A DNA stretch of 64,000 nt from Bacillaceae bacterium IKA-2 (lineage in GTDB: Bacteria > Bacillota > Bacilli > Bacillales > Anaerobacillaceae): NCBI GenBank assembly GCA_031761875.1, contig CP134492.1, positions 2,604,001-2,668,000 on the forward strand, written 5' to 3'. Both the position numbers and the translations under genes were made by a program. This document shows, piece after piece, positions 26,808 to 36,043 of this stretch. Each line of letters opens with the position of its first letter. The stretch's first letter is position 1. The notes below the pieces were generated by a model. It was given only the letters and a program-made list of their open reading frames with translations. It made no database searches and was not told the DNA's origin.

Positions 26808-28169
26808 TCAAATTGCTATCTTATGCGGAAAATCTGCTTGATATTTTGGGCGGTAAAAGAAACTTACTGCAATTGTCATGATCGGCCCAAGCCATAAAAA
26901 TGAGGCATATAGAGCATAATCTAATGTAGGCACACCGATTGCTGCGGCTGATAAGATCGCCAACATATTCCACGGAACTAATCCTGATGTGACTAGTGCC
27001 GAATCACATACGACTCTGCCAAGGTCTTCTTTTTGATAGCCAGCGTCGACCCAAGTGTCTTTTAAAGATCGCCCTGTCAGCATAACTGGAAAGGCTTGAT
27101 TGCCACCGACAATCGCAAAGATTGTTCCAATTACTACTGTGCGGGCTGTGTAGCTTGTAAGTGAAGATGCTTTTTCAAACATTTTTTTCATAAACACTTT
27201 GAACAATTGGGTCTTATCTAGAATACCGTTCATGATACTCGCTAAAGTAATAAAAATGAACATTTGCCACATCGTAAAAATACCGCCACCTCTTAGGATC
27301 TCTTCTAGTCCGGAGCTTGAATGATGATATCCAAAAGCTAAGTTTTGCAAAATATCTACTACTGGCAGGTTTTGAAAAAATGCAGCTATCACTATTGCTG
27401 TTATTACCCCTAATCCTAATGAGAATATTGTCCGAACTTTTAAAAGAATACTCCCAAATAAGACGACAATTGGTAATAAAGTAATGATTGAAATTTGAAA
27501 ATGCTCTTGTAATAAATTCGTAACTACCACATTCCCAATTAGACCTTGTGGTTCAATAAAAAATCCAATAAAGAAATAAAATAAGGCGGTAAAAAAGATC
27601 ATCAAAAGTGTCGTTGGGATCATCTTTCTAAACATTTTTTTTGGATCTACTTCAACAGAATTAGCTGCTAAGTGAAATGCCGATGACAACGGTGAAGAAC
27701 GGTCGCCAACGAAAGCACCAGAAACAAGTGCTCCAGCCACAAGAGCGATCGGAACTTGTACCGTTATCGCAACTCCAATAATGATAATTCCAAGTGAACC
27801 TAGCGTTCCAATCGCTGTTCCAAAGACGAAAGATGTTAGAGCTGCAATAAAAAATGCAAATAATAAAATCCAATTCGGTTCTATCCAATTAACTATATAA
27901 AAAATCATTGTTGGAACGGTACCACTCATAATCCATGCCGGGATAAGAAGCGTGATTAACCCTAATATAAAGATAACGGGCTTAATTCTCTTTATCCCAT
28001 CAAGACTTGCAAAAGTAATCTCTTTAACAGTAAATCCTTTTCGTAAAACTAGTAAGATAACTAATGATAAAGCGACTGCAAATCCAACCACTAAAGGGAA
28101 CTTAAAAATAGCAGCCAGTCCAAGGCTTGTGATGATAAATAAAAATGTTAAAATTGCGTCCTTCAACAA
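26808..28169 (-). CDS. NhaC family Na+/H+ antiporter-type transporter
   Basis: The 453-residue protein has about 11-12 membrane helices. It carries the NhaC-family region GALVSGAFVGDRSSPLSSAFHLAA (residues about 150-170), in which a conserved Asp sits inside the membrane. Relatives exchange Na+ for protons, or malate for lactate (MleN). Such antiporters help with sodium and pH balance, which would suit an alkaliphile. The start is one of two adjacent TTG codons after TAGGGGG. It is a single-gene unit. Confidence 0.85.
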   Translation of the reverse strand: MLKDAILTFLFIITSLGLAAIFKFPLVVGFAVALSLVILLVLRKGFTVKEITFASLDGIKRIKPVIFILGLITLLIPAWIMSGTVPTMIFYIVNWIEPNWILLFAFFIAALTSFVFGTAIGTLGSLGIIIIGVAITVQVPIALVAGALVSGAFVGDRSSPLSSAFHLAANSVEVDPKKMFRKMIPTTLLMIFFTALFYFFIGFFIEPQGLIGNVVVTNLLQEHFQISIITLLPIVVLFGSILLKVRTIFSLGLGVITAIVIAAFFQNLPVVDILQNLAFGYHHSSSGLEEILRGGGIFTMWQMFIFITLASIMNGILDKTQLFKVFMKKMFEKASSLTSYTARTVVIGTIFAIVGGNQAFPVMLTGRSLKDTWVDAGYQKEDLGRVVCDSALVTSGLVPWNMLAILSAAAIGVPTLDYALYASFLWLGPIMTIAVSFFYRPKYQADFPHKIAI

Positions 28170-28241
28170 AAGTCCCCCTAGTAAATATATTACTAACTCA
28201 TTTTATACTTAAGTTAAAAAGTCAGCAATATAAACGATGCC

Positions 28242-28272
28242 AAAAAAAAGAACCAAACTATGATGTATAGTT
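28242..28272 (-). terminator. Weak terminator after the orphan kinase
   Basis: AACTAT and ATAGTT form a short stem on the minus strand, and TGGTTC then eight T's follow. It lies ~120 bases after the kinase stop. Confidence 0.4.
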
Positions 28273-28393
28273 CGTACTTCAAAACTACTTATTTGATCAA
28301 AATCATTGTTATCGAAAGTTGAATCAAGATAACCAACGCCAACTTGCCCCGCAGATTAATCATAATTTTTTCTTAGCTGCAACTTCAGCGGAT

Positions 28394-29656
28394 TCATTTG
28401 AAATTTTTTGGAAAATGTATTTTGAATTGAGTTCCTTCGTTTAGATGGCTCGTTACAACTAACTTTCCGTTCATCATTTCAATAATTTGGATAGCTGCCA
28501 TCATTCCCAAACCTGTTCCTTCTAGACCCTTCGAAGTATAGTAAGGCTCACCTAATCGATAAAGTTGTTCTTCTGTCATCCCTTTTCCGGTATCCGTAAT
28601 CGCGATCATTATTTCACTATTCATTTCTTTTGTTTCTATGAAAAGACTTCCACCACTTGGCATTGCCTCTATACAATTTTTTGTAATATTCAAGAGCGCT
28701 TGTTGTAAAAGTTGCGGTTCTCCTTTTATATAACATCGATCAATTCTAGTATTTATTTCAACACAGTTCATATTAGCCATTGGGGTAATAATATTAATGG
28801 CCTGTTGCAATTCTTGTTTTAGGTCTATATTCACAGTGGTTTCAGGATTAGGCTTGGCAAACGTTAAATAATTTCCAATGATATCATTTGCTCTATTTAT
28901 TTCTTCAAGAGAATAGTTAATAAACTCTTTTCTTTTGTTTTCTGAAATATCATTTTGAGCTAACAGTTGCAAAAATCCTTTAACGACTGTTAGCGGATTT
29001 CGTACCTCATGGGAGATACTCGACGCAAGCTGACTTATTATTTCTAATTTTTCTACTTTAAGTATTCTTCTCTTAATAAAAGATATTTCTCGTGATTGTT
29101 CTGTAAAGTAAATCAGTAAAAAAGTACTAGCTACATATAGTGTCGAAAAAGCAGTCGCAAAATAAAGACTTACAGATTGATTGAATATAAAAGCAAAAAC
29201 AAATAAAACTATTATACTTATGAATAGTGAAAGATTACAGCCAATAATAATTTTTTTCTTTTTCGTTGTCTTATTGAAAGTATTATGCAGAATAAACAAA
29301 CAAATTAAAGTTATTATACCAATGATAACCGCTATATTGAAACCTATTCCGAACCCACCTAAAAAATAATGAAAGGCTAAGGTACCCCCAATTATAATAA
29401 CACTCGCTCGTTTACCCAGATATAATCCACCTACAATAAACGGAACGGCCCGTAAATCCATTTTAATTCCCTCACTAATTTCAAAAGAAAAAGCTATGCA
29501 ACTTATCGCCGCCAATAATGTAGCAATTAACATGATAAAATATTTATATTTTTCAGAGAATACCTTTAGCTCGGTTTCTATTAAATAAGGAATAAATAGT
29601 AGTAAAACTATCAAAAATAGCAGATTCAATAATAATGTATCCAGATAAATAGGCAT
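28394..29656 (-). CDS. Orphan membrane histidine kinase, sporulation-kinase (KinB) type
   Basis: The 420-residue protein has about six to seven N-terminal membrane helices with little outside the membrane. A HisKA domain follows (phospho-acceptor His in SSISHEVRNPLTVVKG) and then a HATPase with ITDTGKGM and GTGLGMMAA. No response regulator is adjacent. This architecture matches KinB-like kinases that feed the Spo0F-Spo0B-Spo0A phosphorelay, so a role in starting sporulation is a fair inference. Other orphan sensor kinases cannot be excluded. Confidence 0.8.
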   Translation of the reverse strand: MPIYLDTLLLNLLFLIVLLLFIPYLIETELKVFSEKYKYFIMLIATLLAAISCIAFSFEISEGIKMDLRAVPFIVGGLYLGKRASVIIIGGTLAFHYFLGGFGIGFNIAVIIGIITLICLFILHNTFNKTTKKKKIIIGCNLSLFISIIVLFVFAFIFNQSVSLYFATAFSTLYVASTFLLIYFTEQSREISFIKRRILKVEKLEIISQLASSISHEVRNPLTVVKGFLQLLAQNDISENKRKEFINYSLEEINRANDIIGNYLTFAKPNPETTVNIDLKQELQQAINIITPMANMNCVEINTRIDRCYIKGEPQLLQQALLNITKNCIEAMPSGGSLFIETKEMNSEIMIAITDTGKGMTEEQLYRLGEPYYTSKGLEGTGLGMMAAIQIIEMMNGKLVVTSHLNEGTQFKIHFPKNFK

Positions 29657-29809
29657 CTTTTATTTCTCCAATCATGTCGATTAAGGCACTAGGACTAACA
29701 CTATCATATCCTATAATTTATCTAGATAATAGTTTTTTTGGGGATTATTGGTAAAGTAAGCTTGTAACTTTGGATAAATTACTAGTAAAAACCTTCGTCA
29801 AAATGACAT

Positions 29810-29968
29810 TCAGACTTTTTTAAATGCCCTTCTCTCAGCGTACTCAAGGCATTTCGAACAAACATCAACTTTTTCACCTTTCACCTCATACTGAGTAAAA
29901 TAACCTTGTCTGCTTCTACAAATAAAACAATGACTTTTAGTAAAGAGTGATTTTATGTATTTAATCAA
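29810..29968 (-). CDS. Small zinc-ribbon-like protein with TTG start (52 aa)
   Basis: This 52-residue frame begins MIKYIKSLFTKSHCFICRS and has two Cys pairs, CFIC and CSKC, 19 residues apart, as in small zinc ribbons. The end is basic (AERRAFKKV). The TTG at 29968 is preceded by GAAGGAG with about 8 bases of spacing. The function is unknown; small Cys4 proteins often bind nucleic acid or other proteins. It lies between the glnA terminator and the orphan kinase on the minus strand. Confidence 0.7.
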   Translation of the reverse strand: MIKYIKSLFTKSHCFICRSRQGYFTQYEVKGEKVDVCSKCLEYAERRAFKKV

Positions 29969-30046
29969 TTTTCACACTCCTTCGGCTTGTAATTTTGATC
30001 GTGGTAATTTTCCACTTATAACTTGCTACTTATCTACTTTGACCTA

Positions 30047-30086
30047 AAATAAAACCCTCAACACCGCAGTGTCAAGGGTTTTTATT
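30047..30086 (-). terminator. Intrinsic terminator of glnRA
   Basis: AAAACCCTTGACAC and GTGTTGAGGGTTTT form a long stem on the minus strand followed by ATTTT, directly after glnA. Confidence 0.8.
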
Positions 30087-30087
30087 A

Positions 30088-31425
30088 TTAGTAGTTCGTC
30101 ATGTATTGCTCGCGCTCCCAAGGGTGAACTTGTGTGCGGAACATATCCCATTCGATCTCTTTTGATTCAACGAAATGTTCTAGAGTATGCTCGCCAAGTG
30201 CTTTTGAAATAACTTCATCAGCCACTAATTTATTAAGGGCGTCATGTAATGTTGCTGGAAGGTCATTAATTCCTGCTTCAATACGCTCTTCTTTGTTCAT
30301 GACATAAATGTTACGGTCTGTTGCTGGAGGTGGTGTAAGCTTATTCTTAATTCCATCTAATCCTGCAGCAAGCATAACAGCAATAGCTAAATATGGGTTT
30401 GCAGCTGGGTCTGGACTACGTACTTCCACACGTGTACTCAAGCCACGTGATGCCGGAATTCGAATAAGCGGGCTACGGTTACGCATTGACCATGCAACAT
30501 AACACGGTGCTTCGTATCCGGGTACTAGACGCTTATAAGAGTTGACAATCGGATTTGTAATAGCTGTAAATGCCTCGGCATGCTTAAGAATTCCTGCTAG
30601 AAATTGCATTGCCGTTTCACTTAAACCAGTTTCAGTTGATTTATCTTCAAATAAATTTTGATTACCCTTAAATAGAGACATGTTACAGTGCATTCCAGAA
30701 CCGTTGACACCAAATAGTGGTTTAGGCATAAAGGTTGCATGTAATCCATGTTTCCTAGCGATCGTTTTTACAACTAGCTTAAAAGTTTGGATGTTATCAC
30801 AAGTTGTTACAGCGTCAGCGTATTTAAAGTCAATTTCATGCTGTCCTGGCGCAACCTCGTGATGAGAAGCTTCAATTTCAAAGCCCATATCCTCAAGTTC
30901 TAGAACGATATCACGGCGGCAGTTTTCTCCTAAGTCTGTTGGTGCTAGGTCAAAATAACCACCTTTATCGTTAAGCTCTAAAGTCGGCTCGCCATTTGAA
31001 TCTACTTTGAATAAGAAAAATTCAGGCTCCGGGCCAATATTAAATGATGTAAAACCCATGTCTTTAGCCTCAGATAATACTCGCTTTAGTACACCACGAG
31101 GATCACCGTCAAAAGGTGCACCAGTAGCATCATAGATGTCACAAATCAAACGGGCAACCTTTCCTTTTTCACTTGTCCAAGGGAATACTACCCAAGTATT
31201 TATATCTGGATATAAATACATATCAGACTCTTCAATTCGTACAAAACCTTCGATCGATGAACCGTCGAACATCATTAAATTGTTTAGTGCCTTTGTTAGT
31301 TGGCCTACTGGAATTTCAACATTTTTAATACTTCCTAATAAATCAGTAAATTGCAAGCGGATAAACCTGACATTCTCTTCCTTAACCATTGCCATAATAT
31401 CTTCTTTAGTATACTTTACTCCCAT
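30088..31425 (-). CDS. glnA: Glutamine synthetase (type I)
   Basis: The 445-residue enzyme is of the short Gram-positive GSI-alpha type. It has the beta-grasp start, [11 protein letters not shown]-like residues ([13 protein letters not shown]), the metal and ATP site [15 protein letters not shown], and NRSPLIRIP. It makes glutamine from glutamate, ammonia and ATP. It is the second gene of the glnR-glnA operon. When feedback-inhibited by glutamine the B. subtilis enzyme also controls TnrA and GlnR; the feedback Arg near [10 protein letters not shown] cannot be checked further here. Confidence 0.97.
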   Translation of the reverse strand: MGVKYTKEDIMAMVKEENVRFIRLQFTDLLGSIKNVEIPVGQLTKALNNLMMFDGSSIEGFVRIEESDMYLYPDINTWVVFPWTSEKGKVARLICDIYDATGAPFDGDPRGVLKRVLSEAKDMGFTSFNIGPEPEFFLFKVDSNGEPTLELNDKGGYFDLAPTDLGENCRRDIVLELEDMGFEIEASHHEVAPGQHEIDFKYADAVTTCDNIQTFKLVVKTIARKHGLHATFMPKPLFGVNGSGMHCNMSLFKGNQNLFEDKSTETGLSETAMQFLAGILKHAEAFTAITNPIVNSYKRLVPGYEAPCYVAWSMRNRSPLIRIPASRGLSTRVEVRSPDPAANPYLAIAVMLAAGLDGIKNKLTPPPATDRNIYVMNKEERIEAGINDLPATLHDALNKLVADEVISKALGEHTLEHFVESKEIEWDMFRTQVHPWEREQYMTNY

Positions 31426-31519
31426 AATTCTTTACTCCTCCTAAAGGTCAATTTTGTTCTATAACAACCATCTTATCAAGACTTCTTCTTTCTAAGATGA
31501 AAGTTTACTTAGTTGATAC

Positions 31520-31930
31520 TTAGTGAAAAAAACTTGATATTTGCCCTTGAATTAATGATGCCTTACCAAATCTCCCGGCCATCTTCAGATCATTTTTTAA
31601 GTAGTTCCTCAGTTGGCTGTCAGTTAATTCTTTTCGTACCTTGTGATCAACTTCAGGGCCAATTTCAAGTAAGTTATTTTTTTTTGTTTGATTTAATAAG
31701 AAAATTTGCTTTATACCAGAGATATTAATTTTACGTTCTATTAACTGTTTTATTTCTAATAATCGGTCTATATCGTTTAAGGAATACAATCTTTGATTGC
31801 CACTTGTACGAGCTGGGTAAATTAAACCATGTTCCTCGTAATAGCGAATTTGTCTTGGAGTCAATTCAGTAAGCTGTTTCACGATCCCGATCGGAACCAG
31901 TGGTATGTTTCTTCTTATTTGATCTCCCAA
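31520..31930 (-). CDS. glnR: MerR-type repressor GlnR
   Basis: The 136-residue protein has an N-terminal MerR winged helix (LTPRQIRYYEEHGLIYPARTSGNQRLYS) and a short C-terminal part that senses feedback-inhibited glutamine synthetase. It represses glnRA under nitrogen excess. The start is a TTG at 31930, five bases after GGGGGAGG. Two TGTNA-N7-TNACA boxes lie upstream, as expected for autoregulation. Confidence 0.93.
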   Translation of the reverse strand: MGDQIRRNIPLVPIGIVKQLTELTPRQIRYYEEHGLIYPARTSGNQRLYSLNDIDRLLEIKQLIERKINISGIKQIFLLNQTKKNNLLEIGPEVDHKVRKELTDSQLRNYLKNDLKMAGRFGKASLIQGQISSFFH

Positions 31931-31981
31931 TTGCCTCCCCCTTTTCTTTGATACTATTAGCTTACCGGAGGATTAAATAGC

Positions 31982-32008
31982 TGTCAATACGTGTGAGCTT
32001 AGTTAACA
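31982..32008 (-). promoter_or_regulatory. glnR promoter -35 with proximal GlnR/TnrA box
   Basis: TGTTAACTAAGCTCACA (minus strand, 31992-32008) is a perfect TGTNA-N7-TNACA box. It ends four bases before TTGACA at 31982-31987. A -10 at 17 spacing reads TAAGCT, which is weak. Confidence 0.75.
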
Positions 32009-32017
32009 CAAAAACTA

Positions 32018-32034
32018 TGTCAGAAAATCTAACA
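32018..32034 (-). promoter_or_regulatory. Distal GlnR/TnrA box, overlapping the ynbB terminator
   Basis: TGTTAGATTTTCTGACA (minus strand) is a second perfect TGTNA-N7-TNACA box, 26 bases (about 2.5 helix turns) upstream of the first. It is also the core of a hairpin (CTATGTTAG/CTGACATAG) followed by TTTTTG just after the ynbB stop. The same bases may thus act as both terminator and operator. Confidence 0.65.
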
Positions 32035-32071
32035 TAGCTTTTGTCGATTCATAGAGAGATATTCATGTATT

Positions 32072-33340
32072 TTAAATTTTAAGTAAACCTTTTTTAATCA
32101 GATGGTCTACAGCAATTAATATGCCTATTTTTACATGTGCATATGTAAGCCCACCCTGAACATAAGCGATATAAGGTGGACGAATTGGTCCATCAGCAGA
32201 AAGCTCAATACTTGCTCCTTGAATAAAAGTACCAGCTGCCATAATTACTTTATCTTCGTAACCGGGCATCTCGCTAGGATATGGAATGACATGGGCATTA
32301 ATTGGAGCCGCTAGCTGAATTCCCTGACAAAATGCGATCATCATTTGCTCATCATCAAATTGAACTGACTGAATTAAGTCTGTTCGCTTTGCGTCCCACT
32401 TTGGATTTGTTTTAAATTGCAGTTTCTCAAGGAATGACGCCGTAAATATCGCTCCCTTCAAAGCTTGTCCAACGACATGAGGAGCTAGAAAAAAACCTTG
32501 ATACATTTCTAGAAGACTATATAAGGATGCCCCGACTTCTTTACCAATCCCAGGCGCAGTTAATCGATATGAAGCTAAGTCAACTAGTTCCCGCTTCCCA
32601 ACAATATAGCCACCTGTTTTGACGATGCCACCACCTGGATTTTTAATTAAAGATCCGGCAATTAAATCCGCACCAACGTGACACGGCTCCTTCGTTTCAA
32701 CAAACTCCCCATAACAATTATCTACAAAAACGATCACATCTTTTTTGATTTCTTTTACAAATCTAATCATTTCTGTTAATTTACTAATCGTGAAAGAAGG
32801 TCGCTCGGCATAGCCTTTTGACCGTTGAATGCCTATAACTTTCGTATTTGGTTTGATCCTTTTGGCAACCTCATCAAAGTCAATATCACCTTCATTCAAA
32901 AGCTGGACGCAATCGTAACTAATTCCAAACTCCTTTAAAGACCCATTGCCATTTCCTCTAATTCCAACAACCTCTTCTAACGTATCATAGGGCTGTCCAG
33001 TAATATAAAGGAGCTCATCACCTGGACGTAATACCCCAAATAAACAAGTCGCAATCGCATGGGTTCCTGAAATAATTTGCGGCCGAACGATCGCTGCTTC
33101 ACCACCAAATACATCGGCATAAATAGCTTCTAACTTATCTCTACCAACATCATCATATCCATACCCAGTAGATGGTGTGAAATGAAAATCAGCGACTTGA
33201 TGCTCTCGATATGATTTCAGAATTTTAAATTGATTTTCTTCCATCGTTACTTCAATTTGTTGCTGAATTTCTTTTATTTGTGATTCCACTTCTTTAACTA
33301 GCGGTTTTAACTTTTCTCCATTTTGAAGTTGCTCGTACAT
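32072..33340 (-). CDS. ynbB: PLP-dependent 'methionine gamma-lyase family' protein YnbB
   Basis: The 422-residue protein belongs to the YnbB (formerly 'aluminium resistance') branch of the fold-type I PLP enzymes. It has VFVDNCYGEFVE and the PLP Lys in GSLIKNPGGGI. The substrate is not known. The gene lies between hflX and glnR, exactly as in B. subtilis. It differs from the true methionine gamma-lyase at 6347, with which it shares only the fold. The start ATG follows AAAGGGG. Confidence 0.9.
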   Translation of the reverse strand: MYEQLQNGEKLKPLVKEVESQIKEIQQQIEVTMEENQFKILKSYREHQVADFHFTPSTGYGYDDVGRDKLEAIYADVFGGEAAIVRPQIISGTHAIATCLFGVLRPGDELLYITGQPYDTLEEVVGIRGNGNGSLKEFGISYDCVQLLNEGDIDFDEVAKRIKPNTKVIGIQRSKGYAERPSFTISKLTEMIRFVKEIKKDVIVFVDNCYGEFVETKEPCHVGADLIAGSLIKNPGGGIVKTGGYIVGKRELVDLASYRLTAPGIGKEVGASLYSLLEMYQGFFLAPHVVGQALKGAIFTASFLEKLQFKTNPKWDAKRTDLIQSVQFDDEQMMIAFCQGIQLAAPINAHVIPYPSEMPGYEDKVIMAAGTFIQGASIELSADGPIRPPYIAYVQGGLTYAHVKIGILIAVDHLIKKGLLKI

Positions 33341-33351
33341 AATAACCCCTT

Positions 33352-34608
33352 TTATGCTTTTAATTGTTTAAATAAGTTTGAGTCAGCAGGAATGTATCCT
33401 TTTAAAAAATAACTTTCTTCTTCTTCAAGCCAAATTTGTTCTTCAATAATTGCATTACTTTGACATTTTGCTAGAAGCTTTCCATCACTAGCATGTATTT
33501 TCGCTTCGAAATATTGAAGCAGTCCTTTTATTTCCTCTTCTAGTTTCAATAATAATTTTTTTAAATCGTTCTCTTGAAGAGCGGATATAAGAATTGATTT
33601 TTTCCCTTCTGAAGGAACGAATTGTGACGATATCTGATCGATTTTATTATAAACTGTAAAAATCGGAACATCTTTGACATTTAATTGTTCCAACAGCGAT
33701 GTCACTGTCTCTTCGTGATTGAAATAATCTTCGTTAGATGCATCGACAATATTTAATAGAAAATCTGCTTCACAAACTTCTTCAAGTGTAGAACGAAACG
33801 CTGCTACTAAAGTTGTTGGTAGGTCCTGAATAAAGCCTACCGTATCCGTTATCAAAACTTGAAAACCACTTGGTAATTTTAATCTCCTAGTTAAGGGATC
33901 TAGTGTCGCAAACAATTGATCTTCTGCTAATGAATCAGCCAGCGTCAGGCGATTATGTAGAGTTGATTTCCCCGCGTTTGTATAGCCAACAAGAGCGATC
34001 TGCATCGTTCGATTTTCTTTGCGACGATCTCGGTATAACGCTCGGTGCTTAACAATCGCTTTTAACTGTTCTTTTATTTCATCCATTCTGCGTCGAATGT
34101 GGCGTCGATCCGTTTCTAGCTGCGTTTCCCCAGGACCTCTAGTCCCGATTCCACCACCAAGTCTTGATAACCCATGTCCTTGTCCTGCCAAACGAGGCAA
34201 TAAATAATTTAGCTGGGCTAATTCAACTTGCAATTTTCCTTCTTTGGATTTTGCTCGCTTTGAAAAAATATCCAAAATAAGCTGTGTGCGATCAATAACC
34301 CTAGTAGGTATATTTGCTGTTAAAGCTTTAACTTGACTACTTGTAAGTTCATCATTAAAGATAACAACGTCAATTTCTAATTCTTCGACAAGCGGAATAA
34401 GTTCAGCGATTTTTCCTTTACCAATATAAGTGGACCGATCAAAACTATGACGATTTTGAAAAATTGTACTATAAACCTTTCCTCCTGCAGTTTTTGTTAG
34501 TGCCGCTAACTCTTCCATAGAATAAATAAAGCGTTCTTCATCTATGCTAGTTAACCGACAGCCGACAAGTAAAACTCTTTCTATTGTGTTTTTGCTGTTT
34601 TGATCCAA
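33352..34608 (-). CDS. hflX: Ribosome-associated GTPase HflX
   Basis: The 418-residue protein has the N-terminal HflX domain, a linker with the glycine-rich GGGIGTRGPGETQLETDRR, and a G domain: G1 GYTNAGKST, G3 DTVGF and G4 NKID. HflX splits or rescues stalled ribosomes, especially after heat or antibiotic stress. The start is probably a TTG. It lies directly upstream of ynbB (11-base gap), suggesting co-transcription. Confidence 0.93.
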   Translation of the reverse strand: MDQNSKNTIERVLLVGCRLTSIDEERFIYSMEELAALTKTAGGKVYSTIFQNRHSFDRSTYIGKGKIAELIPLVEELEIDVVIFNDELTSSQVKALTANIPTRVIDRTQLILDIFSKRAKSKEGKLQVELAQLNYLLPRLAGQGHGLSRLGGGIGTRGPGETQLETDRRHIRRRMDEIKEQLKAIVKHRALYRDRRKENRTMQIALVGYTNAGKSTLHNRLTLADSLAEDQLFATLDPLTRRLKLPSGFQVLITDTVGFIQDLPTTLVAAFRSTLEEVCEADFLLNIVDASNEDYFNHEETVTSLLEQLNVKDVPIFTVYNKIDQISSQFVPSEGKKSILISALQENDLKKLLLKLEEEIKGLLQYFEAKIHASDGKLLAKCQSNAIIEEQIWLEEEESYFLKGYIPADSNLFKQLKA

Positions 34609-34744
34609 AGCTTCACAACCTTTACTTAAACTTTAATTACAAATAATAATACCATGCTTTACTATAATCTTTCTGATTATAATACTGCAAGCGCCTTGGG
34701 CTATTAAGTAACTCAGATGATGGGTCTAGGGGCTAGACAGAAAT

Positions 34745-34769
34745 AAAAGCAAGTGCCTTAGACACTTGC
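34745..34769 (-). terminator. Intrinsic terminator of spoVK
   Basis: GCAAGTG, a 7-base loop and CACTTGC on the minus strand, followed by TTTTATTT, about 45 bases after the spoVK stop. Confidence 0.7.
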
Positions 34770-34812
34770 ACTGACACGTTGGGTGAAGGTATATACACCC
34801 TTAAATTCATCG

Positions 34813-35775
34813 TTAACGATCCCTTGAAACTTTTCTCTCTATTTTGAAATCTTCTTTTGTTAATAGGAGCAATGCTTTGCGATCATACTGACCTCGATAT
34901 AATAATCTTACTGCCTGGGCACGGACTGCTTTTTCAATGATATTGCGAATCAGTCTGCCATTACTAAAGTTATAACTTCTTTCAACTTTAAGGCTTTGTA
35001 AGTACTCAAAAAGCTTCCATTCGGCTTCTTTTGAAATTTCATATTCCCGTTCAGTGGCCATTCTTCTAGCAATCTCCATTAATTCATCATTTGAATAATC
35101 AGGAAATTTCATTGTAATTGGGAACCTCGAGGGGAGCCCTGGATTTAATGATAAAAAATATTCCATCTCCCGAGAGTACCCAGCTAGGATGAGGACAAAG
35201 TCATGCTGTTGGTCCTCCATTGCCTTCACTAACGTATCAATTGCCTCTTTACCAAAATCTTTTTCGCCTCCCCTAGCAAGTGAATAGGCTTCATCAATAA
35301 AAAGTACTCCACCAACAGCCTTTTTTACTAAATCACGGGTTTTTTGAGCAGTGTGACCAATGTATTCACCTACTAAATCAGCACGCTCCACTTCAAGAAA
35401 GTGACCTTTTGATAAAACTTCCATTTCTTTAAAGAGCTTTGCTAGTAGTCTTGCCACTGTCGTCTTCCCAGTCCCAGGGTTACCTTTGAAAATCATATGC
35501 AATACTTGGTTGCCTACCTTTAAACCCTCTTCTTTTCGACATTTATTAATGTATAACCAAGCATATATTTCTTTAATAAACCGTTTCATCTCTTTTAAAC
35601 CAACTAGTTCCTCTAACTCTCTTTCTATTTTTTCGAGGATATAGTGTTTTTCGCGTTCAAAATCAGAAATTTCATTGCGATTATTAGAATCGTTTTTCAG
35701 TTCCTTTTGATTTAGTACAATATTTATTTGTCCTCGCGACTTAAGTGACAAGGGTTTATCCAAACGCTTCACCAC
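34813..35775 (-). CDS. spoVK: Stage V sporulation protein K (CbbX-like AAA+ ATPase)
   Basis: The 320-residue protein has one AAA+ module: Walker A GNPGTGKTTVAR, Walker B GGVLFIDEAYSLA, and a sensor region at LILAGYSREME. In B. subtilis SpoVK is needed for mature spores and is made in the mother cell; the mechanism is unknown. Here it lies just upstream of hflX, as in B. subtilis. The start is one of two adjacent GTG codons. Confidence 0.92.
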   Translation of the reverse strand: MVKRLDKPLSLKSRGQINIVLNQKELKNDSNNRNEISDFEREKHYILEKIERELEELVGLKEMKRFIKEIYAWLYINKCRKEEGLKVGNQVLHMIFKGNPGTGKTTVARLLAKLFKEMEVLSKGHFLEVERADLVGEYIGHTAQKTRDLVKKAVGGVLFIDEAYSLARGGEKDFGKEAIDTLVKAMEDQQHDFVLILAGYSREMEYFLSLNPGLPSRFPITMKFPDYSNDELMEIARRMATEREYEISKEAEWKLFEYLQSLKVERSYNFSNGRLIRNIIEKAVRAQAVRLLYRGQYDRKALLLLTKEDFKIERKVSRDR

Positions 35776-35895
35776 CCTACCAACAAAATTGTATTGTCTT
35801 TTTGCCTAGTTGTGAACAGTATACTCAAATACATTAAAAAAGTGACAAATGCCTATTCTTTTTTAAAGCTTCATAGGCGTTTCTTATATATATAT

Positions 35896-35904
35896 TGTTA
35901 TAAT
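35896..35904 (+). promoter_or_regulatory. Possible extended -10 promoter of the recombinase-like gene
   Basis: TGTTATAAT fits TGNTATAAT. The -35 is poor, and the start codon is 140 bases away. Confidence 0.35.
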
Positions 35905-36043
35905 TAGAAAAGGACTGAAGTGACCGAGCTCGTCGACGCTAGACCTAGACAGAATAAAGCAGAAGCATAACGGAGCTAGTAATCACTCTAAGTGAAATGT
36001 TATAAGGTCCTATTGTTCAATCACTCTAAATAGGAGGGTTCAA

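Noticed and set aside
35905-36040. Possible T-box or other leader RNA before the recombinase-like gene
   Set aside because: No AGGGTGG T-box sequence and no clear terminator/antiterminator pair.
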